This document shows positions 11,127 to 22,690 of a stretch of 64,000 nucleotides of DNA, piece by piece. Source of the stretch: Epiperipatus broadwayi. Lineage: Eukaryota; Onychophora; Udeonychophora; Euonychophora; Peripatidae. The notes beneath the pieces are model-generated. The model had not been told where the DNA came from, did not search any database, and saw only the letters and a program-made list of their open reading frames with translations. Within the stretch, counting starts at the first letter, position 1. Every line of letters begins with the position of its first letter. The translations under genes and the position numbers were made by a program. Location of the stretch: the NCBI GenBank assembly GCA_028023455.1, contig JAQFVV010012496.1, positions 2,294,001-2,358,000 on the forward strand. The letters run 5' to 3'.

Positions 11127-12307
11127 CACCTGGGTCTCATTTTACGCGATAGATAGGTTCCTCAGAAAGCACGCGCAAACGAAATCGCGCAAAAATAGAC
11201 GTAACTTACATTGAAAAAGGGGGGATGCAGTCTGTGATTTTTCAAAATTCGCGTAAAAGCACCAACGTAAATTTACTTTAAAATATGCGCAAAAAAAAAA
11301 AATAAGGAAATAAAATATGACTAATAAAAAATTTCAAATTTGAAAAAAATTGATACAAGACAAACTTTTTTTAACTATAATATTTAATTTAATTCAAAAT
11401 AATATATTTTTATGCATAATTTACAGTACAGTAATTTACATTTTTTTATACACGTTTTAATTATTATCGCTATTTGCCCAAAAACACATTCATTTGCAAA
11501 CTAGTAAAAAATCAGATTCTCATGTGATGTGATGTGATGTATTTGGCTTCTCCTTAAACGAAGTCAAGAATATCTCAGTATTCTCAGAAGAGGAAATACA
11601 ATTAGCGCCAAGTTCACTCTCATGTTGTGTTAATGGTTTTCTGTTGACGACGACGATTTTATTAATTGTTTATGAACTTAGACTTATGATAATAAAGACA
11701 TTTATTCACCACGGCTGAAAAAAATTTAATTAAAACAACTAAAAATTAAATTCTTATTTTTGTCTTTAATTTTCAATTCCGTTTAAAAATCAAATTTCGT
11801 TTTACATCACATTAATTTCAAGTCGCCCGTAAGTAATTTTTAAATTGTTAATTACAATTAAAAATCAGATTTTAATTTTTAATTGTGCCCACTGCTATCT
11901 TTTAAAAATAAACTTGTGGACACTAAATGATTAATAATTGATTACGTTCTTTTTTAAAAAGCAAAAACAGAATGTGATTTAAAATGCAAAATTAACACAC
12001 ACAATGTTTGAACAAATTTACATTATAATCTTGTAAAATTTAATGTGTGTATACATAAAATGTGGAAATCATGATTTTAATTTCATTATTGCATAAAATC
12101 TTACTATTATAAAGCACTGAAAATATTGAAATTACTAAGATGAAAGTAGAATTCCAATAATGTGCTATTACTTTCAATATAACGTAAGTGCGCGAAATTT
12201 ATTATTTAAAGTAATAGCGCATTATCGGAGGTCGACTTCCGGTGAAACACGAATCGTGTAACTTCAAAATCGTGTTAAATAAGTCCGCGTAAAAAGAGAC
12301 CAAGGTG
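11127..12307 (+). mobile_element. Tigger-like MITE, copy 2
   Basis: About 1.18 kb, CACCTGGGTCTCATTTTACG at the left and GAGACCAAGGTG at the right, TA on both sides. It closely follows copy 1 over its whole length. A (GTGAT)n microsatellite of about 19 bp and a short non-homologous stretch are inserted at about 11522-11575. Non-coding. Confidence 0.78.
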
Positions 12308-12521
12308 TATTTATATTTATAAACCTATTTAGCCTTGAGCTTTACTACTTAAGTAATACATAGTTCCAGTGAAATTTGAAAGTTATAATTGATTGATAGT
12401 TTGTTTTCAAAACTAGATTATTTTAAATTTCTTTGAATTAATTATCTTACTTTCTTTAGTCAAGTTGCAATCTTTAATATCTATATAAACATATTGGGTC
12501 ATAGATAAAAGTGAGTAGCCA

Positions 12522-13262
12522 TCTTTTTTCAAAATTCGCGGAAAAGCAAAGCACCAATGTAAAATTACTTTAAAATTCGCGCAAAAAAAAAAATAAAAAA
12601 ATAAAATGACTAATAAAAAATTTCAAATTTGAAAAAAATTGATACAAGACAAACTTTTTTTAACTATAATATTTAATTTTATTCAAAATAATATATTTTT
12701 ATGCATAATTTACAGTACAGTAATTTACATTATATTATACATGTTTTAATTATGATTTTCTGGTGACAACGTAATTAGTAATTAATCTTTGAGACGATGA
12801 TTTTTTTAATTGTTTACGAAGCTCACGATATCCAGACATACAACCATTTAGCTCTCGTTGGAATTTAAGAGCACGCTAATGATTAGTGTTATTAATAAGA
12901 AAATAATAATTGATTACGTTTTTTAAAAAGCAAAAAACAGAATGTGATTTACAATGCAAAATTAACACGCACAATGTTTGAACAAATTTACATTATAATC
13001 TTGTAAAATTTAATATGTGTATACATAAAATGTGGAAATCATGTTGCATAAAATCTTACTATTATAAAGCACTGAAAATATTGAAATTACTAAGATGAAA
13101 GTCGAATTCCAATAATGCGCTATTACTTTCAATATAAAGTAAGTGCGCGAAATTTATTATTTAAAGTAATAGCGCATTATCGGAAATCGACTTCCGGTGA
13201 AACACGAATCGCGTAACTTCAAAATCGTGTTAAATAAGTCCGCGTAAAAAGAGACCCAGGTG
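12522..13262 (+). mobile_element. Tigger-like MITE, copy 3 (left end missing)
   Basis: Begins inside the element at TTTTTTCAAAATTCGCG and runs to the normal right end GAGACCCAGGTG followed by TATA. It has an internal segment (CATACAACCATTTAGCTCTC, about 12838) shared with copy 4 but absent from copies 1 and 2, so two subfamilies exist. Confidence 0.75.
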
Positions 13263-13802
13263 TATATAAAAAAGGCATATGGCTTTACTACTCAGGAGTT
13301 CATAAGAAGTTTTAGGGCCAAAACACCAAGCACAAGAAGTGAACCTGAGGCCTCCCGATGCTAAATCAGATTATCTACCAATTGTACCCAAACCGTGCAA
13401 GGTAGTATCTCTATATCCACATATTGGTCCAAATATAAAAGTGGATACTCATCTTTACTATAAAAAGATGGTTGCCAATAACAAATTGAGATTGTTGATA
13501 TGTTAACTGCTTTCGTGTATTTACATTAATATACATTGTAAGGTGATACCTTACATACCAGCAAAAAAACCATACACCCACAGCTATCTTAAAGACTATG
13601 ATCATCAATAAAAACCAATTTAAGTCACAACGTAAACATTAAAACAAATATTCTTTCAACGCCCTTCATAGTTAACACTAATTAATGATTATATATTTAA
13701 ATAAACTAAAAACAGATTAATAATTATGTAATAATAATTTTGTTTCAATTCGTCTTTCAAAATTATATTCCTAACAATACTGACTAAAAAAAAAATTATA
13801 TA
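13263..13802. other. Spacer between MITE copies
   Basis: Non-coding. The short minus-strand frame at 13411-13608 has no recognisable domain. Confidence 0.5.
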
Positions 13803-14768
13803 CACCTGGGTCTCATTTTACGCGATAGATAGATTCCTCAGAAAACATGCGCAAACGAAACTGCGCAAAAATAGACATTAACTTACATTGAAAAGGGGGA
13901 GATGCGGTCTGTGATTTTTCAAAATTCACATAAAAGCAAAGCACCAACATAAAATTACTTTAAAATTCGCGCAAAAAAAAAAAAATAAGGAAATAAAATA
14001 TGACTAATAAAAAATTTCAAATTAGAAAAAAATTGATACAAGACAAACTTTTTTTAACTATAATATTTAATTTTATTCAAAATAATATATTTTTATGCAT
14101 AATTTACAGTATAGTAATTTACATTTTTTATACACGTTTTAATTATTATCGATAAACAAGTTCGTTTGCAAACTGGTAAAAAAATCAGATTCTTCTCAAG
14201 AGGAAATACAACTAGCACCAACTTCAATCTCATGTTGTGTTAATGATTTTCTGGTGACAACGTAATTAGTAATTAATATTTGAGACGATGATTTTATTAA
14301 TTGTTTATGAAGCTCTTGATACCCAGACATACAACCATTTAGCTCTCGTTGGAATTTAAGAGCACGTTAATGATTAGTGTCATTAATAAAAAAATAATTG
14401 ATTACGTTCTTTTTTAAAAAGCAAAAACAGAATGTAATTTAAAATGCAAAATTAACACGCACAATGTTTGAACAAATTTACATTATAATCTTGTAAAATT
14501 TAATGTGGGTATACATAAAATGTGGAAATCATGATTTTAATTTCATTATTGCATAAAATCTTACTATTATAAAGCACTGAAAATATTGAAATTACTAAGA
14601 TGAAAGTCGAATTCCAAATAATATGCTATTACTTTCAATATAACGTAAGCGCGCGAAATTTATTATTTAAAGTAATAGCGCATTTTCGGAGGTCAACTTC
14701 CGGTGAAACATGAATCACGTAACTTCAAAATCGTGTTAAATAAGTCTGCGTAAAAAGAGACTCAGGGG
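13803..14768 (+). mobile_element. Tigger-like MITE, copy 4
   Basis: CACCTGGGTCTCATTTTACG at the left, GAGACTCAGGGG (two substitutions) at the right, TA flanks. Same subfamily as copy 3. The shared internal segment at about 14300-14390 could be a remnant of coding sequence on the minus strand, but it is too short to assign. Confidence 0.75.
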
Positions 14769-17700
14769 TATATAAAAAAATGATCAAACTTCAAAACGCA
14801 AGCAAGTAATTCACAAAAATCACAAAGAAAAGAATTAATTTTTTTTTGTTTGTTTATTAACCATTCCAAAAACCATGCATATATTAAAATGACAATAATT
14901 GAGATAAAACATGAACTCAAATTGACATATTAAAATAATAAAATAGGAAACAAAATGGAACAAGCTCGCTCGGAAAAACCAGCATAATATAAAAACGAAT
15001 GTCTTTCTTCCTCAAGGGGGATTTTTGAAAAGAACATTGGCTATTTAACACTTCTTTTGGAATAATCTAATTTTGAATCCGCCATTCAAGACTACAGAAT
15101 GAAAGCTGTTGAAAATAAAAGAAAATAATAACAGAAAATAAGGAGAAGACTGCTTGAATCAATAAATTACATATTTTATAAAATTTTTACTTTACAAACC
15201 TTGGAAACATTTTACTCGTAATAATCCGAGAATTTTAAAAATAAACACCGCTTTTAACTTGATAAAACCAAGAACATCAAGAAAATTCACCAACAGAGAT
15301 ACACAGCTATGTCTGGAAAAATAGAGAAGGCATCATGGAGATGAAACTGTTCGCCACATAATCATAAGTGTTAAATTTGAGTTTCAAGTAGAATCAGCAT
15401 ATACCCATCCATGCTGAGTAAAACATCAAAATTTAACCAAGGAAAATACTTAGATTGGAATGAAGACTGTCGATGAAAGAATGTGAAATTCGAACGGCAT
15501 TCAAACCATGGCCCAGCAGATTATAAATAAAAAGAAAAAAACAAAAGAGAGGATAAAGAACTATCTCTAAAATAAAATTCCATGGACACTTGTCAAGAAG
15601 ATCTGCTGCTAATTGGAACATCGGCTCGACTACACTGGATTAATATTATATATGTATTTTTCTTTTATTTATTTCTTTTAATAATAATTGGATTTCATTC
15701 AACCATAATTCAAATTCTTATAGAAGGGTAGACGGTAAATATTATTGTTTTCAATTTAGTAATAAAATATAGACATAGATATCCCAAGATTACTTGATAA
15801 TTAGATTGACCATTTATAAATGAAAAGATAAGACATTACTCTCCATGTAATATTAAATATCTATACTACGACTATTACATTGTTAAATATTAAATATTTG
15901 TTACAGCTAACTAATTTATTAGATTGTTGTTTATTCGGGATATATGACTAAATCACTTGTACGATTGATTTTTCCTATCATATATTATCACATCATTATG
16001 AAAAGGCTCCCAAAACATAGAGTAATCCTCAAAAAAAAAAAAAAACGAGCGAGAATCAAAAACTAATCATATGAAAATCGGTTAACTAAGTCATAAAATC
16101 ACTTGGATGAATGTTTAAGTTTCTTTGGTTGTAAAGTTACAATTATCAACTTTGGGTAATGAATGATGATCCTTCGTGGCATTAAAACAGGAAACGAAAT
16201 GAAGGATGATCATGCTTATCCAATCGTGAGTAATAATTATATAAAACATATTTCACGTTAAAATACAATAATGAACAAAATTTGTTAATGTTAATGACTT
16301 CATTAAATATTTAATCTCAAAATCAAAGTTGCTGCCAACTTCTTTATTTATCTACTCCCCATTTCATCACATATAGATGTTTTGCATATTTAACATAATA
16401 CATTCATACTCTGAAATGAGAGTAGAGGCATCTTCTTCCAGAGCTTGAATACTATGGCGTAATTTGCGTCGAAAATAGGGAAACAGAATACTATGGCATA
16501 ACTTGCGTCGAAAATAGAAGGGAAACACAAGATATATAAAATTGAATTTCATTCTATCTAATTATTAATGCTTCCATGATTAGCTCGACAGAGTTAAATT
16601 AAATGAATGATCATAACAAGATATGTCCCTCATTGAGAAATAAACAGTTCCATTACAATAAAGACAGCAAATTTTAATGTCTTATATGAACACATTAAAG
16701 ATGTAAGTCATCAAAGCAATTATCTTTTTTACAACCAAAAAGTAAATATACAGCAAAATTTAAATTCAATCAATTTATTTGTTTTTTTCTATAAATTGTA
16801 CCAAATTCACTAAATATGTATAGAATGTATCAATTTGATAATAAACATAAAATTATATAAGAAATACAATACCTTCTATTAGCTAAATACAAGACTAAAA
16901 TTCATTAGATATTGCATAATTGGTAAACATGGAACAATAAATTAATTATTGGATGTCTAACAATTATTTACCCATTTTAGCTAATAATGTTCCATGTTGC
17001 ATACAAAGTTTTATATCATATATTTGTCAACTTAATAGCTAGTTATTTCAGGTTATTCATTACTATCAAAAATCCAAAGCAGTATAATCCACTATTTTCT
17101 ATAATTCAAATATGAAATTGGCAGCACCCATTTATATTACTTTGGCATTACAGTAGTTACATTTTGCTTATAGTACTTGAAAGTTTTCTAATGTGTCAAG
17201 ATTTTATACTGAGTGGACACTTACTTCCACATATGCTTTTAATTTAGATTCAAGTACTAGTGGCAATTATAAAATGTAAACATTAGCCTGTAACAAAAAA
17301 ATGAATTTGTTTGATTGGTTGGTCAAATGATTAGACAAAGATTCCATTGTGAAAAAAAATAAATTCACAACTGATATAAGAAAACAAATTATCAAAGCTA
17401 TTCAATCAGAAATACCATTAATCTGATTAGTGATTTGATCAAAAGATTAATAAACGTTTCATTGTAAATCCAGGCTCTTAATATAAAGTAAGGAAAAAAC
17501 AGCTAGCTCACTACAATTAGGTTTATTAATGTATAGGTATTTAATGAAATGTTTTGTTTTGTTGTTTTCTATATGGACAAACTATTTTATTTGAATAACA
17601 GAAATTTTTTAAAAATAAATATTCAGAATAAAGATCTACATGTCTCAAAAAAATATTTTCTTATTCTTCACATAAGAATTTATAAATTTTCTTACTTGGT

Positions 17701-18237
17701 TCTTACAATAATATTTTTTAAACAGTTAATATTCTTAATATTTTCTCCATATAAGGAGCATTATTATATATAGTTTACTGAACATTAGAAAAAGCATATT
17801 TCATTTATTAAATACTTTTGGTATATATACGATCGTTATATCCATGACATTTTAACAAGTGTTTAGCATGTATATACCATACAATGTATATACACATTTT
17901 AAATTCAATTTATTAATAGGATACATACTTTTAATTCTCAACTGTTTCAAGCATTATGTAAATCTGCCATCAATTTTCAAATGACTTATTTCATATTTTT
18001 TTAAATTGAACAGGTGCTCATTTCAGTACCTTCCTAGTTATTATCTCTATTTTGACAAAATCAAATTAGTTTAAATTTGGCTTGCATAGTAAAAATTTTA
18101 TATCCCTGCTCCCTTTTCTTATTTATTGATCATACTACTTATAGTCTAAATAGCTATATATATTTTTTTTTCATCTTTTTAAATTAATGATTTTTTTGTT
18201 CAACTTTTTAAAATAATTATAAAACTTATTGTAACTA
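14769..18237. other. AT-rich non-coding stretch
   Basis: About 3.5 kb with no recognisable gene. The minus-strand frame at 15433-15621 has a hydrophobic middle but no start context, neighbours or family match. A short tandem duplication at 16447-16527 is listed separately. Confidence 0.55.
16447..16527 (+). repeat. Two-copy tandem repeat, about 40 bp
   Basis: GAATACTATGGCGTAATTTG then TGCGTCGAAAATAG, repeated once as GAATACTATGGCATAACTTG with the same continuation. One of the CG sites differs as CA, consistent with decay after duplication. Confidence 0.85.
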
Positions 18238-18694
18238 TTAACTTCAATAATTGATAAACAGAGCAAAACTCTCCATACAGTATTGCCACCTGTGCTAAAC
18301 AGAGTAATCAATGGATGCCAGAAGGCGTGTGCATAAAATCCCTATCTATTGCCTACTCATCCAATATCCCCAGACTAGTTTCTGGCTTGTGGCCTTCGTC
18401 AGTGAGGAGCTTTGGATCTGAGAGCACTGCATCTAGATCTTAGGATCTAATGCAACCCTCTAGCAACCACCTTTTATCTCTACTTAACTACAAAACTATG
18501 AGAATGAAATTGAAAACACAAAAAATATTTTCAATCTAAGCTCAATAGCTTATATAGTCATATGGGTCTGAACTCAGTTCAGCACTCATACATTTTGGTG
18601 TCTTTGGCTCTTTTACAACCATAGCCACCACTATCCTATTAGGCAGGATAGGAAATGTGATCATGTGATGCTTAATGGTTTAACTTCAATAATT
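18238..18694 (-). mobile_element. Hammerhead retrozyme-like element C with target-site duplication
   Basis: The target-site duplication TTAACTTCAATAATT occurs at 18238-18252 and 18680-18694. The insert carries one ribozyme unit in minus orientation, starting with the reverse complement of the TGTTT end (GATAAACAGAGC), to about 18645. A short opposite-orientation piece then ends in GCTTAATGGTTTAA. Read on the minus strand this is a short inverted 5' piece followed by the sense unit ending in TGTTT, the same layout as elements A, D, E and F. No coding capacity. Confidence 0.85.
18356..18422 (-). ncRNA. Type I hammerhead ribozyme (copy C)
   Basis: Core CTGACGA, stem II GGC-CACAA-GCC, GAAA, ACTAGT and GTC triplet are all present on the minus strand. 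Stem I pairs TCCTCA with TGGGGA inside and CCAA with TTGG outside. A core-intact copy. Confidence 0.72.
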
Positions 18695-19328
18695 CTAAGA
18701 AATCAAAATCAGCTGAATAAAAATAATTTTATTTCTCCACTTTTGCAATTTTGTGGCTATATTTTTAAAATTTTTTTATATATGTATTATAAACAATGCT
18801 TATAATAAAAAAAAAAAATCAAATTTAAAACAAATACACTTCTTAAAAGCAGTATCAGATGTCACTTGCAGTCTATATGTTGATAAAACTCATTATAGCT
18901 CCTGCTGGCTAAAAATAAAAATTTTAAAAATTAAATTCAATAAATATTTATAAATTAGAAAACCAAATTTCAATAAGCTGCCGGTTTTATTTTTTCCTAT
19001 ATTACTTCACAAACGGCTCTATTTAAGAGGGAGAAAAAGAAATTATTCAAAAATAATGGAAATCAATTTTCAAGCTGATCAGCATATTAAACAAATAAAA
19101 AAAGATAGTGATAGTCATAAAAATTATAGCCTTCAGATTACTAAAAAAAAAAAAGCATTACTAAACTTAAATAATTATTTTTAATATGTTCATATATATA
19201 TATTCTATATTCCATTTATAGAAAATAGTTGCATTAAACTTTTTTTATTAATTTCTAATTTATTTATTTTTTTCCAAATCACAAACAACTAAAACTGTAA
19301 ATATAGGGAAACTATTTATATTAGTGTT
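18695..19328. other. AT-rich non-coding stretch
   Basis: No feature. The open frame at 18753-18953 is an AT-run artefact. Confidence 0.55.
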
Positions 19329-19675
19329 TTCCTGAAGATTGTGATGATGGTGTTTCTAGCTGTATTTTTATATTGGACTATTTCCATCATCTAATATGTG
19401 TTGAATGTCTTTAGAAAAGTTTGATTTTATTTAAATATTCCAAATGCATTCAACTGTTAGTAATATCGCAACAAACAGGTTAGTATATGCTCCAACTGTT
19501 AGTAATATCACAGCAAACAGGTTAGCATATGCACAACGTTTCGAAAGGTATTTTTCTCCCCTCTTCTTCAGATGTTGCTGGCCTGACCAGTGACAGTACT
19601 AGCATGGGATTCGAACCTGGGCCCTTAGATTCTTGATTACTGAATTTTAAGGTAACGCTCTAACCAATTGAGCCA
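19329..19675 (-). mobile_element. Penelope-like terminal repeat, solo
   Basis: Read on the minus strand: tRNA-like segment (TGGTTAGAGCG, B-box-like GGTTCGAATCCC), hammerhead-like motif, then the ACTAACAGTT tail. It includes a 41-bp tandem duplication at 19451-19532 around AACAGGTTAGTATATGC. No coding part is attached. Confidence 0.7.
19517..19590 (-). ncRNA. Hammerhead-like motif in the Penelope-like repeat
   Basis: On the minus strand CTGAAGA is followed by AGAGG, a loop, CCTTTC and GAAACGTTGTGC. This copy keeps GAAACGTT, in which ACGT is self-complementary. Stem II pairs only imperfectly. Possible outer pairing is CAGG (5') with CCTG (3'). Confidence 0.45.
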
Positions 19676-20891
19676 TCCTCTATCTAATATTTAAATTCAA
19701 TGATTATGTGATCAAAAAATTGTCAAAAAGCTATTTATTAGTCTGCCCAAGAATTAACAAAATTTTATTAAATACAAAAAAGAAATTGGACCAAAAAAGC
19801 CAAAAAATAGGAAGCAACTTCACCTTAATAAAATGTTTCAAAATGAATTAGAGAAACATTCTTTATAAGCAGTGTAATATTAGTTTTCTTTACATTTTTT
19901 TAAAGTATTATTCTTTAACAAATATTTAATTTTTGCTTAATTTAATCAGTAAAAATATGAACTGTATGAAAGAATTTTTGTTGTCATCTTTACATATTAC
20001 TATAAGCATATTATATATTATTTATAATATATTGGTTGTTGATTTAAAAAGAACTCCATACTTTTTTATATACTTGCGAGGGCCATCAAACCACTATATT
20101 TTTTCATAGGTTTATTAAATATCTATTTTCAAGTGTTGGTTAGAGATTTTAAGAAAAAAAACATGATAAGGTGACAAATTATTTACTTTCCTGTTTTTTT
20201 CACTGACACAATAGTATTACATTCAACAAATTGAAGACCAGATTAATGTAACTTATGATCTTGCCATACCTTTTTAGAATTTTACAGAATATCTGCAATA
20301 TTTTTTTTCTAATGCTTTTATGTTATGTTGATAGGATGTCCAAGTCTCAATTTCAGACAAAAAAATTAAATAACACTTCTATAAATAGCTAATTTACTTC
20401 CAATATTTATTTCACTGTGATGAAATATATTCAATTAACATCTATTTTGTTCAACTATTACAATTCAATTGATTTATCATTCATACTATCCAGGCAACGA
20501 TTTCATTATGATGGGAATTATACTACATTCAAACTTTATATACAAAATAGTGATACCAATTAGTTTTTTTTAATAAAGACATTTTTTTTAAAAAAAATTG
20601 TTCCTTTTAGAGACAAAAAAAAACAACCAAATTCATAAACATTTTTTAAAATAAAATATTACATGCTTAACATATATACAATTTTATTGTATTTTTACAT
20701 TATATAGAAATGAATTATTTTGATATAAAACTATTTGCAATTATAAAAGATCAAATGTATCTTTATAATATTAATAATATATTTTTACATGCAACATGTA
20801 TAATTTGACCGAATTCAATCAAATATCATATTTTATTATTTCACCTTTATAAACATCATTATTAAAATACTTGAAGACAAATTCTCAACAA
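19676..20891. other. AT-rich non-coding stretch
   Basis: Poly-A/T rich, no feature recognised. Confidence 0.55.
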
Positions 20892-21059
20892 TTAATATTT
20901 ATTTTAAACCACTAAACATCACATGATCACCATCTCATGCTAGCACATAACTGTTAGTAAACATGCAAAAACTCTCCATATAGTAGTGCCACCTTGTGCT
21001 AACCAGAGTAATCAATGGATGCCAGAAGGTTTGTGCATAAAATCCCTATCTAGTGCCTA

Positions 21060-21126
21060 CTCATCCAATATCCCCAGACTAGTTTCTGGCTTGTGGCCTT
21101 CATCAGTGAGGAGCCTTGGATCTGAG
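21060..21126 (-). ncRNA. Type I hammerhead ribozyme (copy D1)
   Basis: Minus strand: CTGATGA core, stem II GGC/GCC with loop CACAA, GAAA, ACTAGT and GTC. Stem I is TCCTCA/TGGGGA with outer CCAA/TTGG. All catalytic-core bases are conserved. Confidence 0.75.
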
Positions 21127-21706
21127 AGCACTGCACCTAGATATTAGGATCTAATGCAATCCTCCAGCAGCCACCTTTTATCTCTACTTCACTACAAAAC
21201 TATGAGAATGAAATTGAAAACACAATAATATTTTCAATCTAAGCTCAATAGCTTATATAGTCATATGGGTCTGAACTCAATTCAGCATCTATACATTTTG
21301 ATGACTTTAGCTCTTTAACAACCACAGCCACATTATCGTATTAGGCAGGATTGGTATTAAACCACTAAACATCACATGATCACTATCTCATGCACTACTA
21401 TATGGAAGAGTTTTTGCATGTTTACTAACAGTTATGCGCTAGCACGAGATGATCATGTGATGTTTAGTGGTTTAACACCAATCCTGCCTAATAGGATAAT
21501 GGTGGCTGTGGTTGTTAAAGAGCCAAAGTCACCAAAATGTATGGGTACTGAATTGAGTTCAGACCCATATGACTATATAAGCTATTGAGCTTAGATTGAA
21601 AATATTATTGTGTTTTCAATTTCATTCTCGTAGTTTTGTAGTGAAGTAGAGATAAAAGGTGGCTGCTGGAGGGTTGCATTAGATCCTAAGATCTAGGTGC
21701 AGTGCT

Positions 21707-21773
21707 CTCAGATCCAAGGCTCCTCACTGATGAAGGCCACAAGCCAGAAACTAGTCTGGGGATTTTGGATGAG
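21707..21773 (+). ncRNA. Type I hammerhead ribozyme (copy D2, best example)
   Basis: The strand 5' to cleavage starts CTCAGATCCAA and continues GGC-TCCTCA to the core CTGATGA (21727-21733). Stem II follows, GGC (CACAA) GCC, flanked by an A-A mismatch. GAAA is at 21747-21750, then ACTAGT-C with predicted cleavage after C21756. The 3' strand TGGGGA pairs with TCCTCA, and TTGGAT then pairs with ATCCAA across an internal loop. The two far-apart halves of stem I fit this core and little else, which is the strongest argument for a real ribozyme. Confidence 0.8.
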
Positions 21774-21910
21774 TAGGCACTAGATGGGGATTTTATGCAC
21801 AAGCCTTCTGGCATCCATCGATTACTCTGGTTAGCACAAGGTAGCACTATTATATGGAGAGTTTTTGCATGTTTAATATTTATTTTGTTAGGAAACAAAG
21901 ACAGCCTGTA

Positions 21911-21926
21911 CACACACACACACACA
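21911..21926 (+). repeat. (CA)n microsatellite
   Basis: Eight CA units. Confidence 0.9.
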
Positions 21927-22214
21927 AAGTATCTGTAAAAAAAAAACCTACATATGCAATTCTGCTGACAGATGGAAGGATTCTACTTTTAAAAGAAAAA
22001 AAAACATTATCTTGCTTTTTTCATTATTTTAAATAGAATTTTCAAAACATTGTATACTATTTATGAAAAAAATTAAAATTAATAACTTGAAAATTGTTTC
22101 AATTTTTTATTCTGATTTTATGGTAATCATTATATTTTTTAAACTATATTTGTTTTTATAGTACATATTTATGAAGCATTGAATATTTTATTTTTTTCAT
22201 GATGTATTATGAAA

Positions 22215-22690
22215 TTATTGTGAAAATTGCATCTTCAACAGAGTTGCACAACAACATTTAAATTTGAATGTGGAAGAACGTATATTGGTGAGAACAGTCA
22301 TCCCATTGAAAAGCGCTTGCAAGAACACAAACAAACTGATGATTAGAAAAAAGAAAACACATGTCTAAGATAGCAGAACATGGATAGTGAAGAAAAGGTA
22401 CAAAGAAAAAAATTTTAAAGAAACTGCTCACATGACAATGGCAAACAATCCCATAAGCCAACCTAGTGTGACTATACGTAATGTATGGAAACCACTAATC
22501 AAATTTGCTTTAAAAAAAAAAGTGGAGAAATCAGAAGGAACCTCATAGATAAGCATATGAAATTTCTACTGACTGTTGCCTTTGGCAGGATGGCTCAGTT
22601 GGTTAGAGCGTTATCTTAAAATTCAATACTCGAGAATCTAAGGGTCCAGGTTTGATTCCCATGCTAGTACTGTCACTGGTCAGGCCTGCT
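22215..22690 (+). pseudogene. Penelope-like element remnant: GIY-YIG end plus tRNA-like segment
   Basis: A frame reads FECGRTYIGENSHPIEKRLQEH (22264-22329), the GIY-YIG endonuclease signature of Penelope-like elements with its conserved Arg and the YIG motif. A stop follows shortly afterwards. Downstream, in broken frames, are SKIAEH, ETAHMTMANN and NVWKPL, words also found in the 40 kb copy. A tRNA-like segment (TGGCTCAGTTGGTTAGAGCG and a B-box-like GGTTTGATTCCC) follows at 22583-22660. The reverse-transcriptase part and the ribozyme-bearing tail are missing. Confidence 0.75.

Larger units (their letters stand above)
20892..21886. mobile_element. Hammerhead retrozyme-like element D (inverted dimer) with target-site duplication
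   Basis: The 14-bp duplication TTAATATTTATTTT occurs at 20892-20905 and 21873-21886. The 967-bp insert is a head-to-head pair. The minus-orientation unit runs from TTAAACCACTAAAC at 20902 to about 21399, and the plus-orientation unit from about 21400 ends in GAGTTTTTGCATG. Each half has a core-intact ribozyme. Each unit also contains GACTATATAAGCTA upstream of the ribozyme. The short reading frames here follow ribozyme-strand sequence and are not protein genes. Confidence 0.87.

Noticed and set aside
15433-15621. Minus-strand 62-codon frame with a hydrophobic middle
   Set aside because: No family match, no splice context, isolated in non-coding sequence.
21376-21588. Open frames within the retrozyme-like element (also 21686-21925 and 49126-49326)
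   Set aside because: They recur only because the repeat recurs, are broken in other copies, and one is antisense to the ribozyme.
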